The notes under the pieces were generated by a model. The model ran no database searches. It worked only from the letters and a program-made list of their open reading frames with translations, and was not told the origin of the DNA. The position numbers were made by a program, and so were the translations under genes. Source: Pseudogemmobacter lacusdianii (GTDB lineage: Bacteria > Pseudomonadota > Alphaproteobacteria > Rhodobacterales > Rhodobacteraceae). From it: 64,000 bases of DNA. Positions 18,897 to 27,554 of the stretch are shown here, in pieces (position 1 is the first letter of the stretch; each line of letters opens with the position of its first letter). The stretch is taken from NCBI RefSeq assembly GCF_030848395.1, contig NZ_JAVDBT010000005.1, positions 186,001 to 250,000 of the forward strand. Direction: 5' to 3'.

Positions 18897-19613
18897 TTAG
18901 CGGAAACGGTCCATCAGCTTTTGCATTGGGCTGCGGGTATCCTCGGCCTCGGGCGCTTTCGCAGGCGCGGCGCTTTCCTTAGCGCTTGATGCGGCAGGCT
19001 TTTCCTTAGGTGCCTTTTCGGGTGCCGTACCGGTTGAGGGCCGGGGAGGGGCGGTGCGCAGCGCGACGGCATTCATGAATTTCGCACCGTCTCCGGCGGC
19101 CAAATAGGCCGCGCCGTCCGAGATGCCGCGCAGGATATCGTCGAGCCAATCCTGATCGGCCTTGTTGAAATCATGCAAAACGTAATGCGCCACGGCGTCT
19201 TTATGGCCGGGATGGCCAATGCCCATGCGTACCCGTGCATAAGCCTCGCCCATATGGCCGTGGATCGAGCGCAAGCCGTTGTGTCCGGCATGACCGCCGC
19301 CCTGTTTCAGGCGCAGCTTGCCGGGGAAAAGGTCCAGCTCATCATGGAAAACCGTAAGATCCTCGACGGTTAGCTTGTAGAAATCCGCCGCCGCACGGAC
19401 CGATTGGCCCGAGAGGTTCATGAAGGTCTCGGGCTTCAAAAGCACCACCTTTTCCGAGCCAAAGCGACCCTCGCTGACCAGCCCCTGATAGGCCTTGCGC
19501 CAAGGCGAAAACCCGTGGTCCGAGGCGATGCGGTCCAAAGCCATAAAGCCGATGTTGTGGCGATTGGCGGCATATTTCGCGCCCGGATTGCCCAGACCGA
19601 CCCAGAGTTTCAT
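18897..19613 (-). CDS. pth: peptidyl-tRNA hydrolase with C-terminal extension
   Basis: Releases peptides from prematurely dropped peptidyl-tRNA. It is 238 residues. The core has GLGNPGAKYAANRHNIGF with catalytic His19, the FMNLSGQSV segment, FHDELDLFPGKLRLK and GGGHAGHNGLRS. The start at 19613 is favoured because AGGAG is eight bases upstream; the ATG at 19619 would be too close. About 50 residues after the usual end (from about 188) form an Ala/Lys/Pro/Glu-rich tail that closes with a basic SPMQKLMDRFR segment. It follows rplY, the classical pairing. Confidence 0.96.
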   Translation of the reverse strand: MKLWVGLGNPGAKYAANRHNIGFMALDRIASDHGFSPWRKAYQGLVSEGRFGSEKVVLLKPETFMNLSGQSVRAAADFYKLTVEDLTVFHDELDLFPGKLRLKQGGGHAGHNGLRSIHGHMGEAYARVRMGIGHPGHKDAVAHYVLHDFNKADQDWLDDILRGISDGAAYLAAGDGAKFMNAVALRTAPPRPSTGTAPEKAPKEKPAASSAKESAAPAKAPEAEDTRSPMQKLMDRFR

Positions 19614-19743
19614 CTGCATTGCTCCTGATGGGTCCGCGCGGGACGAAAGCTTAGTTTCGGGTATAGCGGCCTTGGGCCGCGGCCTCAACCGATGCGGCTT
19701 ATGACCAGGGAAGCACCGCCTAACAGCTTGGTTCTACAAATGA

Positions 19744-19771
19744 AAAACGGGGAGCCGAAGCCCCCCGTTTT
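19744..19771 (-). terminator. intrinsic terminator of rplY
   Basis: Nine-base stem AAAACGGGG (19744-19752) and CCCCGTTTT (19763-19771); the minus strand ends in a T-rich CATTTG. It lies between the rplY stop and pth. Confidence 0.8.
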
Positions 19772-19796
19772 CCCAAAGCGGTCGAGAACCTGAAGA

Positions 19797-20402
19797 TCAG
19801 GCTTCGGCTTCTTCGTCGCCCGAAGCGGCCAGACCCGAGGGTGCTGCAATGTTCGCGACAGCGAAGTTGCGCGCCACGGTGGGACGTGCGCCTTTCGGCA
19901 GGGTGATGTCTTCGATGTGGATGACATCGCCGATTTGACGGCCTTCCAGATCCACGGTGATGTGGTCCGGGATGTCGCCAGCCACAACTTCCAGCTCAAC
20001 CTCGTGACGGATCACGGTCAGCGTGCCGCCGCGCTTCAGGCCAGGAGCCTTGTCCGCATTGATGAAATCAACGTGGATGAAGAGGTTGATGCGCGATTCG
20101 TCATGGATGCGCATGAAGTCGACGTGCGTCGGCAGGTCTTTCACGACATCGCGCTGGACGCCGCGGCAGATCACGTGCTGGTCCGCTTGGCCTTCAACTT
20201 TGAGGTTGAACAGCGTTTGCAGGAACCGGCCCTGACGGAGCCGCTTCAAAAGATAGTTGTAGTTCAAGTTGATAGCGGTCGGTTCTTTACCGTCGCCATA
20301 GATGATGCCGGGTACGTTGCCCTCACGACGAGCTTGACGAGCGGCCCCCTTGCCTGTCCCCGTCCGCACCACAGCCTGAAGATCCGGGATCTCACGAGCC
20401 AT
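19797..20402 (-). CDS. rplY: 50S ribosomal protein L25 (Ctc/TL5 form)
   Basis: 5S rRNA-binding protein of the large subunit. It is 201 residues: an N-terminal L25 domain (about 1-95) plus the C-terminal beta domain of the longer Ctc/TL5 form, and a short acidic alanine-rich tail. The ATG at 20400-20402 has AGGAGACTACCT directly upstream. The open frame extends upstream to 20513 without family similarity. It is paired with pth downstream. Confidence 0.95.
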   Translation of the reverse strand: MAREIPDLQAVVRTGTGKGAARQARREGNVPGIIYGDGKEPTAINLNYNYLLKRLRQGRFLQTLFNLKVEGQADQHVICRGVQRDVVKDLPTHVDFMRIHDESRINLFIHVDFINADKAPGLKRGGTLTVIRHEVELEVVAGDIPDHITVDLEGRQIGDVIHIEDITLPKGARPTVARNFAVANIAAPSGLAASGDEEAEA

Positions 20403-20750
20403 AGGTAGTCTCCTAAATAATGAAGTCCGCCATCCTCCAAGGGTGCATGGCGCGACCGGGGGGCTATAGCGGGGATTGGCCTGCGGGGAAAGAGGGAATC
20501 CATCACGCCGCAAAAGCGGGCAGGTGCAAACGACGGGGCGTCAAAACCGGGTCTGTTTGACGTATGTATTGCGTATGGCTTTGGTATGGCTTTGCGCAGG
20601 ACGCCGCAAGAGGGGCCTTTCGCCGCGACAAAGCGGCTTTTGGGGTGGTGCCGAGGCAGCGCAACGACGGTCTCATTTTACGGAATGTCGCGGCAAGGAT
20701 GGACGCGCTTTGCGCCGAGCGGCTAGTCAGGGGGCAATTGGAGTGCCCTG
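20403..20750. other. non-coding interval between rplY and the MFS gene
   Basis: 348 bases holding the divergent upstream regions of both genes. Short open frames here have no recognisable product or ribosome-binding site. TTGACG at 20557-20562 could be a -35 element on the plus strand, but no matching -10 is seen. Confidence 0.4.
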
Positions 20751-21908
20751 ATGTCGATGATGCTATCCTTGCGGGCCGCGCGGCCTACGATTGCGGCCTT
20801 TTCGGTCATGGGCATTTTATGGGGCAGCTTTGCCGCCATCCTGCCGGATCTGAAAACCATGCTGGGCGTGGATGAGACGCGACTGGGCATGCTGATGCTG
20901 TTCACCCCGATTGCCGGTGTGGTGGCGATGCTTTTGGCGCCGCGGATCGGCACGGCCTTGGGGCGGGTGGCATTGCCGGTGGCGACGGTGCTGATGGCCT
21001 TGGCCTTTGCTCTGCCGGGTCAGGTGCAGATCCTGTGGCTCTTTCCATTGGCGATGCTGTGCTGTGGCGCGGCGACGGGCCTTACGGATGTGTTGATGAA
21101 CGCGCGCACCGCGCAGATTGAGCATGAGCGGGGCCTGCATCTGATGGGCCTTTCGCATGCGGCCTATTCCTTTGGCTATGCGGGCGGCGCGATTGCAACC
21201 GGGGTGATGCGCGGGGCCGAGTGGTCTCCGGCTATGGTGCTGGGCACGATGGCGGGTGTGGCCTTTGTCGTTGCAATCATGACGATCGAGCGCGATGGCC
21301 GGATCGCGGGTTTGCGCGCGCCGAAGGGCGGTGGCGGGCCGGGACTGGGGATGTTGCCGGTTTTGGGTGGCGGCATGGTGCTGGTGGCTTTCCTGACGGA
21401 AAATGCCGCCGAGAGCTGGTCGGCGCTGCATATCGAGCAAACCTTGGGCGGCAGCCCCGAGCAAGGCTCGATGGGGCCGGCGGCTTTGGCTTTGACGATG
21501 GGCTTTGCGCGGCTGGCGGGCAATGGTTTGGCCGAGCGTTTCGGGCCGTTCCGGCTGTTGAAAGGCGGCGCAGTGATCGCGTCAATTGGCGCGATGCTGG
21601 CCGCAACGGCGGTTTCGCCGCCGATGGCCTATGTTGGCTTTGTCGTCATGGGGATTGGGGCCTCGGTCATCGCGCCGACGGTGTTTTCGCTGGTCGGTCG
21701 GCTTGGCCCCGATGAGGCGCGGGGGCGGGCGGTGGCGCGGGCCACGCTCTTTGGCTATTTCGGCTATTTCTTCGGCCCGCCGATGCTGGGTGTGATCGCG
21801 GGCACCTTTGGGCTGCGCTATGCCTTTGTCTTTGCGGCGGTCGCGCTGATGCTGATCTTGGTGCTGGCGCCGATGATGGCGGCTGTGGCCAACCGCCAGT
21901 CTAAATAG
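20751..21908 (+). CDS. major facilitator superfamily transporter
   Basis: A 385-residue polytopic membrane protein with about 12 hydrophobic segments. The pattern (SVMGILWGSFAAILPDLK at the N-terminus, LTDVLMNARTAQIE mid-first-half, GFARLAGNGLAERFGPF in the second half) resembles the YbjJ/FucP-like MFS group. These have been annotated as sugar or drug transporters without firm substrates. The ATG is preceded by GGAGTGCCCTG. It stands alone, convergent with the aruI-like gene. Confidence 0.85.
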   Translation: MSMMLSLRAARPTIAAFSVMGILWGSFAAILPDLKTMLGVDETRLGMLMLFTPIAGVVAMLLAPRIGTALGRVALPVATVLMALAFALPGQVQILWLFPLAMLCCGAATGLTDVLMNARTAQIEHERGLHLMGLSHAAYSFGYAGGAIATGVMRGAEWSPAMVLGTMAGVAFVVAIMTIERDGRIAGLRAPKGGGGPGLGMLPVLGGGMVLVAFLTENAAESWSALHIEQTLGGSPEQGSMGPAALALTMGFARLAGNGLAERFGPFRLLKGGAVIASIGAMLAATAVSPPMAYVGFVVMGIGASVIAPTVFSLVGRLGPDEARGRAVARATLFGYFGYFFGPPMLGVIAGTFGLRYAFVFAAVALMLILVLAPMMAAVANRQSK

Positions 21909-21943
21909 GGTCATCGGCGGCTGTTGCCAGCCGCCAATCGGGT

Positions 21944-23524
21944 TCAGCGGTCGATCTTTACCGTGACTTCGATCAGCCTTGGCCCGTTCACCGGCTGGCG
22001 CAGGGCCTTCTTCAGCTCTTGTGGGTCTTGGGCAACCTGTTGGTAGGGCAGGCTGCATGCGGCGGCGAAGTGCTTCATGTCGAAGGGGCTGGGGTCGCAG
22101 CCGATGACCTTGGTTTGCGCCCCGATCATCGCCTCGGCGATCTCGCGGTAAGCGGCGTTGTTCCAGACGAGGAAGGTGATGGGCAGGGATTCGTCCACCG
22201 CCACCCGCAACTCGGCCGGGTCAAAGCCCAAGCCGCCATCGCCGATGAGGCAGGTGACATGGGCGCCGCTGGCGACGGCGGCCCCGATGGCGGCACCGGG
22301 GCCATAGCCAAGCGCGCCAAAGCCGGTGGCGGCGTTGAACCAGCCGCCGGGGCGGTCGTGGTCATAGCAAAGGTTCGCGGCATAGACCGGTTGGGTGCTG
22401 TCGCCGACGATCAGCGTGCCGGGAAGGGCGTCGCGGATCGCCTCGACCATTGTCAGCTGGCCCGGCATCTCGGGGTGGAGATCGCCAAGTTCCTTGCGGG
22501 CGGCGGCGCTGGCTGTGGCGGCGCGGGTCGCACCTTGGGCCTGCTTTTGCGTCAGAAGCGGCAGGAGGCTTGCCATGAAACCTGCTGCATCGGCTTGGAT
22601 CGGCAGCTGCGCTTTGTGGCGGGCGAGTTGCTGGGCGCAAAGATCGACGCGGATCATCGCGGAGAGATCCGGCAACTGGCCGTTCACATACATATCGTAA
22701 TCGGTCGGCCCAAGCTCGGTCCCGAGGGCGAGGATCGCATCGGATTGGGCGATCAGCGCGCGGGTGGCCGCAAGGCTGGGCGAGGCGGCGACGGTCAGGG
22801 CATGGCCATGCATGGCACCGCGCGCGTTGACGGTTTGGATCACCGGGGCGTCCAGCGCCTCGGCCAAGGCGCGCAGGGCGGCTTCGGCGCGGCGGGTGCC
22901 GCCACCGGCAAGGATCACCGGGTTCTGCGCGGCGTTGAGAAGGCGCGCGGCTTGCTGCAAGGCTTCAGGGGAGGCTTGCGGCGCTGCGGGCGGAGCCACG
23001 GGGGCGGGAAGGGCCGGGCAGGGCAGGCCCATCACATCGGTGGGGATCTCGATATGGGCGGGGCCGGGACGCGGGCCGAACATGGCGGCAAAGGCGCGGT
23101 CCAAGGCGGGGCCGAGATCGGCCGGGTCTTCGATCCGCTCCGAATGGCACAGGGGCCGCACCATCGCGGCCTGATCGGGGAGTTCGTGCAAAAGCCCAAG
23201 GCCTTTGCCAAGAGAGCTGCGCCGGTTGACGCCCGAGATTACCAGCATCGGGATGGAATCGGCTTTGGCTTGGCCCATCGCGGTCAGGGTGTTGAGGATC
23301 CCCGGCCCGGTGATCACGAAAGCCACGCCGGGTTTGCCGGTGACGCGGGCATAGCCATCGGCCATGAAGCCCGCGCCTTGCTCATGCCGGGGCGTGACAT
23401 GGCGGATCTGGCCCGATGCCAATCCGCGGTAAAGTTCAATCGTATGGACGCCGGGGATGCCAAAGACCACCTCGACGCCACGGGCTGCGAGACCCTCGAC
23501 CAGACGCTCGCCCAGAGTGCTCAT
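21944..23524 (-). CDS. aruI: thiamine-diphosphate enzyme, probable 5-guanidino-2-oxopentanoate decarboxylase
   Basis: A 526-residue ThDP-dependent enzyme of the acetolactate-synthase fold. The catalytic Glu is in PRHEQGAGFMADGYARV near residue 48, and the ThDP-Mg motif GDGGLGF ends about 27 residues later in WNN. The opening VEVVFGIPGVHTIELYRGL is typical of AruI-like proteins rather than biosynthetic IlvB. Pseudomonas AruI decarboxylates 2-ketoarginine made by AruH. The start overlaps the stop of the adjacent AruH-like aminotransferase by four bases, which supports the pathway. Biochemical specificity is inferred. Confidence 0.72.
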   Translation of the reverse strand: MSTLGERLVEGLAARGVEVVFGIPGVHTIELYRGLASGQIRHVTPRHEQGAGFMADGYARVTGKPGVAFVITGPGILNTLTAMGQAKADSIPMLVISGVNRRSSLGKGLGLLHELPDQAAMVRPLCHSERIEDPADLGPALDRAFAAMFGPRPGPAHIEIPTDVMGLPCPALPAPVAPPAAPQASPEALQQAARLLNAAQNPVILAGGGTRRAEAALRALAEALDAPVIQTVNARGAMHGHALTVAASPSLAATRALIAQSDAILALGTELGPTDYDMYVNGQLPDLSAMIRVDLCAQQLARHKAQLPIQADAAGFMASLLPLLTQKQAQGATRAATASAAARKELGDLHPEMPGQLTMVEAIRDALPGTLIVGDSTQPVYAANLCYDHDRPGGWFNAATGFGALGYGPGAAIGAAVASGAHVTCLIGDGGLGFDPAELRVAVDESLPITFLVWNNAAYREIAEAMIGAQTKVIGCDPSPFDMKHFAAACSLPYQQVAQDPQELKKALRQPVNGPRLIEVTVKIDR

Positions 23525-24708
23525 GCGGCTTTTCCTTGCAAAGTGGCGGCATGGGAAAGGATGCGTTCCGCCGCGCGGGTGATGAGCCCGTCTTCGACGG
23601 TGAGGGAGAGGCGGAGCCAGCCGCGCAGGCCTTCACCAAAGCTTTCGCCGGGCATGACGGCGACATCATGCTTGTCCAAAAGCGAGAGCGCGAAGTCGCG
23701 CCCCGATAGGCTGGTGGCGCGGATATCGACAAGGGCGAACATGCCAGCCTCGGGCTTATGGACGCGCAGACCTTGTTTGCCATCAAGCGCTTGCACCAGC
23801 ATCTCGGCGCGGGCGGCGAAGCGGGCGGCCATGCCGGGGGCGATGGGCGAGGGGGACGAGACGGCCAAAGCGGTCATGTCAGAGATGAAGGGCTGGCTGC
23901 CAAAGAGCATGGTTTCGGAAAGCGGCAGCAGGCGGGAGGTGAATTCCTCGGGCCCGATGACCCAGCCCGAGCGGAAGCCGGGGGCGGCATGGGATTTTGA
24001 GATTGAGCAGGCGACGATCACCCGCTCGGCCAGTTCGGGGAAATCCAAGGGCGAGGTGAAGGTCACGCCGGGGAAGACCAGTTCCTCATAGACCTCATCG
24101 GCGAGGATCCAGAGGTCGTGCTTTTGCGCGACCGCCCCCAAGGCGCGGATGTCTTCGGGTCGCAGGACGGCGCCCGTGGGGTTGTGCGGGCTGTTGAGGA
24201 AAAGGACGCGGGTGCGCGGGGTGATCTGCGCCTCAACATCCGCTGCCGCCATGCGAAAGCCGTTCTCGGGGCGCAGCGGCACCGGGACCATTTTGGCGCC
24301 GGTTTGCGCGATCAGGCCTTCATATGTGGCATACATCGGATCGCCGACGATGACCTCATCGCCCGCTTGCAGAAGGGTGCGCAGCGTGGCGTAGAGGCTG
24401 GTCTGGGTGCCGGGCAGGCAGATCACCTGATCGGCGGTGATGGTGCGGCCACGGCGCGCGCTGTAGCGGCGGGCAAGGGCGGTGACCAAGGCGGGCTCAC
24501 CCCGGCCATTGGAATAGCCGGTGCGGCCAGCAGACATGGCGCGGCCCGCTTCGGTAATCAACTCGGGCGGGGTCGGGGCATCGGGCTCACCAATGGTCAG
24601 CTCGATCACCGCGCGGCCTTCGGCCTTGGCCGCGCGCGCCAAGGTGTGGACCTCCCATTTCTCCGAGCCAAGTCCGGCGAGGCGGTCGGTCACATCTGCA
24701 AATCTCAT
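23521..24708 (-). CDS. aruH: PLP-dependent aminotransferase, probable arginine:pyruvate transaminase
   Basis: A 395-residue fold-type I aminotransferase (class I/II). The NSPHNPTGAVL stretch and the PLP lysine in SISKSHAAPGFRSGWV are clear. Several segments (DEVIVGDPMYATYEG, ENGFRMAAADVEAQITPRTR, LDKHDVAVMPGESFG) resemble Pseudomonas AruH as I recall it. AruH transfers the arginine amino group to pyruvate, giving 2-ketoarginine. It is followed by the AruI-like decarboxylase with an ATGA overlap. No AruR/AruS two-component pair is nearby; a TetR gene lies upstream on the same strand. Confidence 0.75.
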   Translation of the reverse strand: MRFADVTDRLAGLGSEKWEVHTLARAAKAEGRAVIELTIGEPDAPTPPELITEAGRAMSAGRTGYSNGRGEPALVTALARRYSARRGRTITADQVICLPGTQTSLYATLRTLLQAGDEVIVGDPMYATYEGLIAQTGAKMVPVPLRPENGFRMAAADVEAQITPRTRVLFLNSPHNPTGAVLRPEDIRALGAVAQKHDLWILADEVYEELVFPGVTFTSPLDFPELAERVIVACSISKSHAAPGFRSGWVIGPEEFTSRLLPLSETMLFGSQPFISDMTALAVSSPSPIAPGMAARFAARAEMLVQALDGKQGLRVHKPEAGMFALVDIRATSLSGRDFALSLLDKHDVAVMPGESFGEGLRGWLRLSLTVEDGLITRAAERILSHAATLQGKAA

Positions 24709-24854
24709 GCGTCAGATCCTTCGTGTCTTTTCGTCGCTGACGCCAATGCGGCGCGCGGTTGGCAGAGGGGCCAAGCCTTCAAGCGGCTTAGCGCTGCGAT
24801 TGCGGGCCACTGGGGCGGGGTAAAGCGGGGGAAACGGGGGGCGTTACGGCGCAA

Positions 24855-25520
24855 CTAACCAAGAGAGGCGAGGCTAAGTTCGGGAACAAAGCTCTGTTCG
24901 TTCAAGAGGTTGACGCCAAGGATGGCGCCAACGGAAGTCAGGCCGATGCGGACCAATTCACCAGAGGTGAAAAGATGCGGCAGCACACCGCCCTCAAGCC
25001 AAAGTCCGTCGATCACCGCATTGCAGGCAATCGCCTCGGCGCGGGTCTGGGCGGGGGTTATGTCGGGACGGGCGAGGTCGCGGATCAGACCTTCGAGCGT
25101 GTCGCGGTAGCGCAGATAGCCCGCCTCATGCGCAGCCTGCAGGCCGGGATCGGCGCGCACCATATGCAGATAGCCCGCCCAAAGCCCAACGGCGGCACCA
25201 TCGACCACCGGAGGACGCAGCGCGGCGGCGACGAAGACGGCAAGGCGGGCGGGGGCGGCAGCGCCAAGCTCGGCCAGCGCCTCAGAGCCCTTGTCGGTCA
25301 TGCCGTCCATCAACTGGCGATAGGCGGCGCGGCTCAACTCATCCTTGGAGCCGAAGTAATGCCGGATCAGGCCCGGCGTGACCCCGGCGCGGTCGGCGAT
25401 GGCGCGCACAGTGGCGGCGCGCGGCCCGCCCTCGGCCACCAAGCTTTGAGTGGCAGAGATCAGCGCCTCGCGGCGGCTGTCCTCGCTTTCTCGGCGATAG
25501 GGGCGGCGGTCTACCTTCAT
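24855..25520 (-). CDS. TetR/BetI-type transcriptional regulator
   Basis: A 221-residue protein. The N-terminal TetR helix-turn-helix (about residues 17-62, VRAIADRAGVTPGLIRHYFG) is typical, with a BetI-like C-terminal ligand domain. It is probably a repressor that senses a small molecule. It lies upstream of the aruH/aruI-like pair on the same strand with a 146-base gap, so it may control that pair; this is positional inference only. Confidence 0.88.
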   Translation of the reverse strand: MKVDRRPYRRESEDSRREALISATQSLVAEGGPRAATVRAIADRAGVTPGLIRHYFGSKDELSRAAYRQLMDGMTDKGSEALAELGAAAPARLAVFVAAALRPPVVDGAAVGLWAGYLHMVRADPGLQAAHEAGYLRYRDTLEGLIRDLARPDITPAQTRAEAIACNAVIDGLWLEGGVLPHLFTSGELVRIGLTSVGAILGVNLLNEQSFVPELSLASLG

Positions 25521-25804
25521 TGTGCAGTGGCCTTGTTATACACCTGCATAATCTGCCAGTGGCTTTCACAAAGCGCAAGCTTTCTATGGAGCGCATTGCG
25601 GAAGTGCGCTTGATCAAGCACCGGTTTGGCCAGGCCCGCGCGTGTCGCACAGAGCCGCGTGCCGGTGGCTGCGGTGAAGCCGCCGGCACGCGGAGATATT
25701 CTTATTGTAAAATGAATGTTTAGCGTGGGAAGGGCCGGGGATCGGCACCTTGACAGGCCATTTGGGGCGAGAGCGCCGTTGGCGTTTTGGCTGGGGTTTG
25801 ACGC

Positions 25805-26701
25805 TCAGGTGCCGGGGTGATCGGCGGTTGGGGCCACATCTTTGTGAATGATCACATCTGCTTGCGGGTAGGCGAGCAGGATGGCGCGGCGCAGGCCGGC
25901 CCCGATCTCATGCGCCTCACGCAAGGATTGTTCGCCATCAAGCTCGATGTGCAAGTGGACGAAAATGCGCCGGCCTGCCGTCCGGGTTTTGAGGTCGTGA
26001 AAGCCGTGGACGCCCGGCCAATTGCTGGCGATCTCGGCGATGGAGGCGATGATCTGTGGATCGGCGCGGCGGTCCATCAGCGCATCCCAAGCGCCGCGAC
26101 CGATGCCAACGGCACCATAGGCCATGACCAAAGCGGCGGCGAGCGCGACCCAGCCGTCGATAGATGTCACGCCCCATTTGGACGAGGCGTAAAGCGCCAG
26201 AACGGCACCGATGCCGGGCAAAAGGTCGCCAAGGTAGTGCAGCCGGTCGGCCGCAACCACTTTGCTGCCGGTGAGTTTGGCGACGCGACCTTGCCACCAG
26301 ACCAGCACCAAGGTGAGCGCCATTGAGATCAACATCACCGCGATGCCAAGGCCTTCGTCGGAGATATGGGTGGGTTCGGGGGTCATGAGCCGGTGGACGG
26401 CGGACCAGCCGATCAACCCGGCCGAGACCAAAATGAACAAAGATTGCGCCAAAGCCGCAAGATCTTCGGCGGAGGAATGGCCAAAGGCGTGGTCCTCATC
26501 GGCGGGCAGGGCAGCGTAGACAAGCGCCGTGGCCGCCGCGATGCTCATCATCAGATCAAGTGCGGAATCGGCCAGAGAAGCGGCGATCGACAAAGCGCCG
26601 GTGGCCGAGAGCGCCCAGAGCTTGAGTCCAACCAGAATGGCCGAAACCGCCACAGAAGCAAAGCCAGCCGTCCATGTCAGGCGCGTGTCGCGATCTGCCA
26701 T
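25805..26701 (-). CDS. cation diffusion facilitator metal exporter
   Basis: A 298-residue CDF protein. Six transmembrane segments are followed by a cytoplasmic metal-sensing domain. The metal-site motifs SLADSALDLMMS (transmembrane 2), DEDHAFGHSSAED (the loop that follows) and DRLHYLGDLLPG (transmembrane 5) are present. CDF proteins exchange Zn, Fe, Mn or Cd for protons across the inner membrane; the D/D-H/D quartet seen here would fit the FieF-like group, but metal choice is not decided by sequence. The ATG at 26701 follows GAGGGCAAA. It is a single gene. Confidence 0.9.
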   Translation of the reverse strand: MADRDTRLTWTAGFASVAVSAILVGLKLWALSATGALSIAASLADSALDLMMSIAAATALVYAALPADEDHAFGHSSAEDLAALAQSLFILVSAGLIGWSAVHRLMTPEPTHISDEGLGIAVMLISMALTLVLVWWQGRVAKLTGSKVVAADRLHYLGDLLPGIGAVLALYASSKWGVTSIDGWVALAAALVMAYGAVGIGRGAWDALMDRRADPQIIASIAEIASNWPGVHGFHDLKTRTAGRRIFVHLHIELDGEQSLREAHEIGAGLRRAILLAYPQADVIIHKDVAPTADHPGT

Positions 26702-26764
26702 TTTGCCCTCGTCGGTCGAAAAGTGAAGCGGCTTGCTAGCGATAGCCCGCAGGGGGCGCAAGGC

Positions 26765-27406
26765 TCACTCGATGATTTCGTCAGGGCTGACGCCCCAGAG
26801 CGCGGATTTCTGGATCCAGCCGCGCTCGCCCGAGGATTGGATGCGGCACCATTCAGGCTGGCATTGCAAGATGCGGCCGATCACGCCGAGTTCGGCTTGG
26901 GCGACAACATGGGCATTGGGGTTGGGCGAGTCGCGCAACTCGGCCATGTCGAGGGTGATGGTGACCGAGCGGGTGCCGGACAAAAGCGCGTAATGCACCC
27001 AGCCGCCCGCGCCGTCTTGGTCTTCGACGCGGCGCCAATTGTCGAACTCGGCCGTGATGCGCAGCGGCATGCCGGGGCGGGTGAAGACCCAATCGATGCG
27101 GTGGGTGAGGCCGGGACCGCGCCTTGCATTACCCTCATCGCCTTTGAGGCTGACAAAGCGCGGCAGCGGCAGGTTCGTCACGCAGCCAAAACCGGGCTGG
27201 CATTCCTTGCCCTTTTTGCTGGGCGTGGCAGCGGCGGCAGGGGCGGCCTCTGACGTTGCGTCAGGGTTGCCGTCGGCTGGCGCGGTGGGAAGCTCGGTTT
27301 CGGTTGCGTCTTGGGGGGCGTCTTGAGCGGTCGCAGGCTGGGCTGCGCCCAAGCTCCACAGGCTTGTGGCCAAGGCCGCAGCTGCGATTGACGTGGCGAT
27401 CCGCAT
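26765..27406 (-). CDS. exported SH3-like domain protein
   Basis: A 213-residue protein with a signal peptide (MRIATSIAAAALATSLWSLG, cleavage near ATA). It has an Ala/Pro/Glu-rich linker and a C-terminal region of two bacterial SH3-like units (NARRGPGLTHRIDWVF and WCRIQSSGERGWIQKSALWG). Such domains often bind peptidoglycan or envelope partners. Four cysteines in the mature part (CQPGFGC and CQPEWC) may form disulfides in the periplasm. The start is MRI at 27406; the frame runs on upstream through antisense of the next gene without coding character. Confidence 0.82.
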   Translation of the reverse strand: MRIATSIAAAALATSLWSLGAAQPATAQDAPQDATETELPTAPADGNPDATSEAAPAAAATPSKKGKECQPGFGCVTNLPLPRFVSLKGDEGNARRGPGLTHRIDWVFTRPGMPLRITAEFDNWRRVEDQDGAGGWVHYALLSGTRSVTITLDMAELRDSPNPNAHVVAQAELGVIGRILQCQPEWCRIQSSGERGWIQKSALWGVSPDEIIE

Positions 27407-27554
27407 GATCTTGCCTCTTCCAAGCGGACGGGGGACGGCGCGATTATCGCCGCTTGTCCGCCATTGCCCCAAGTCTCGGGGGCTTGTGAACCGCCCCGCT
27501 TCCCGCCACTGTGACCGATGAGTGATCGATTTGGAAGACCCCGGGGGAGAAACG

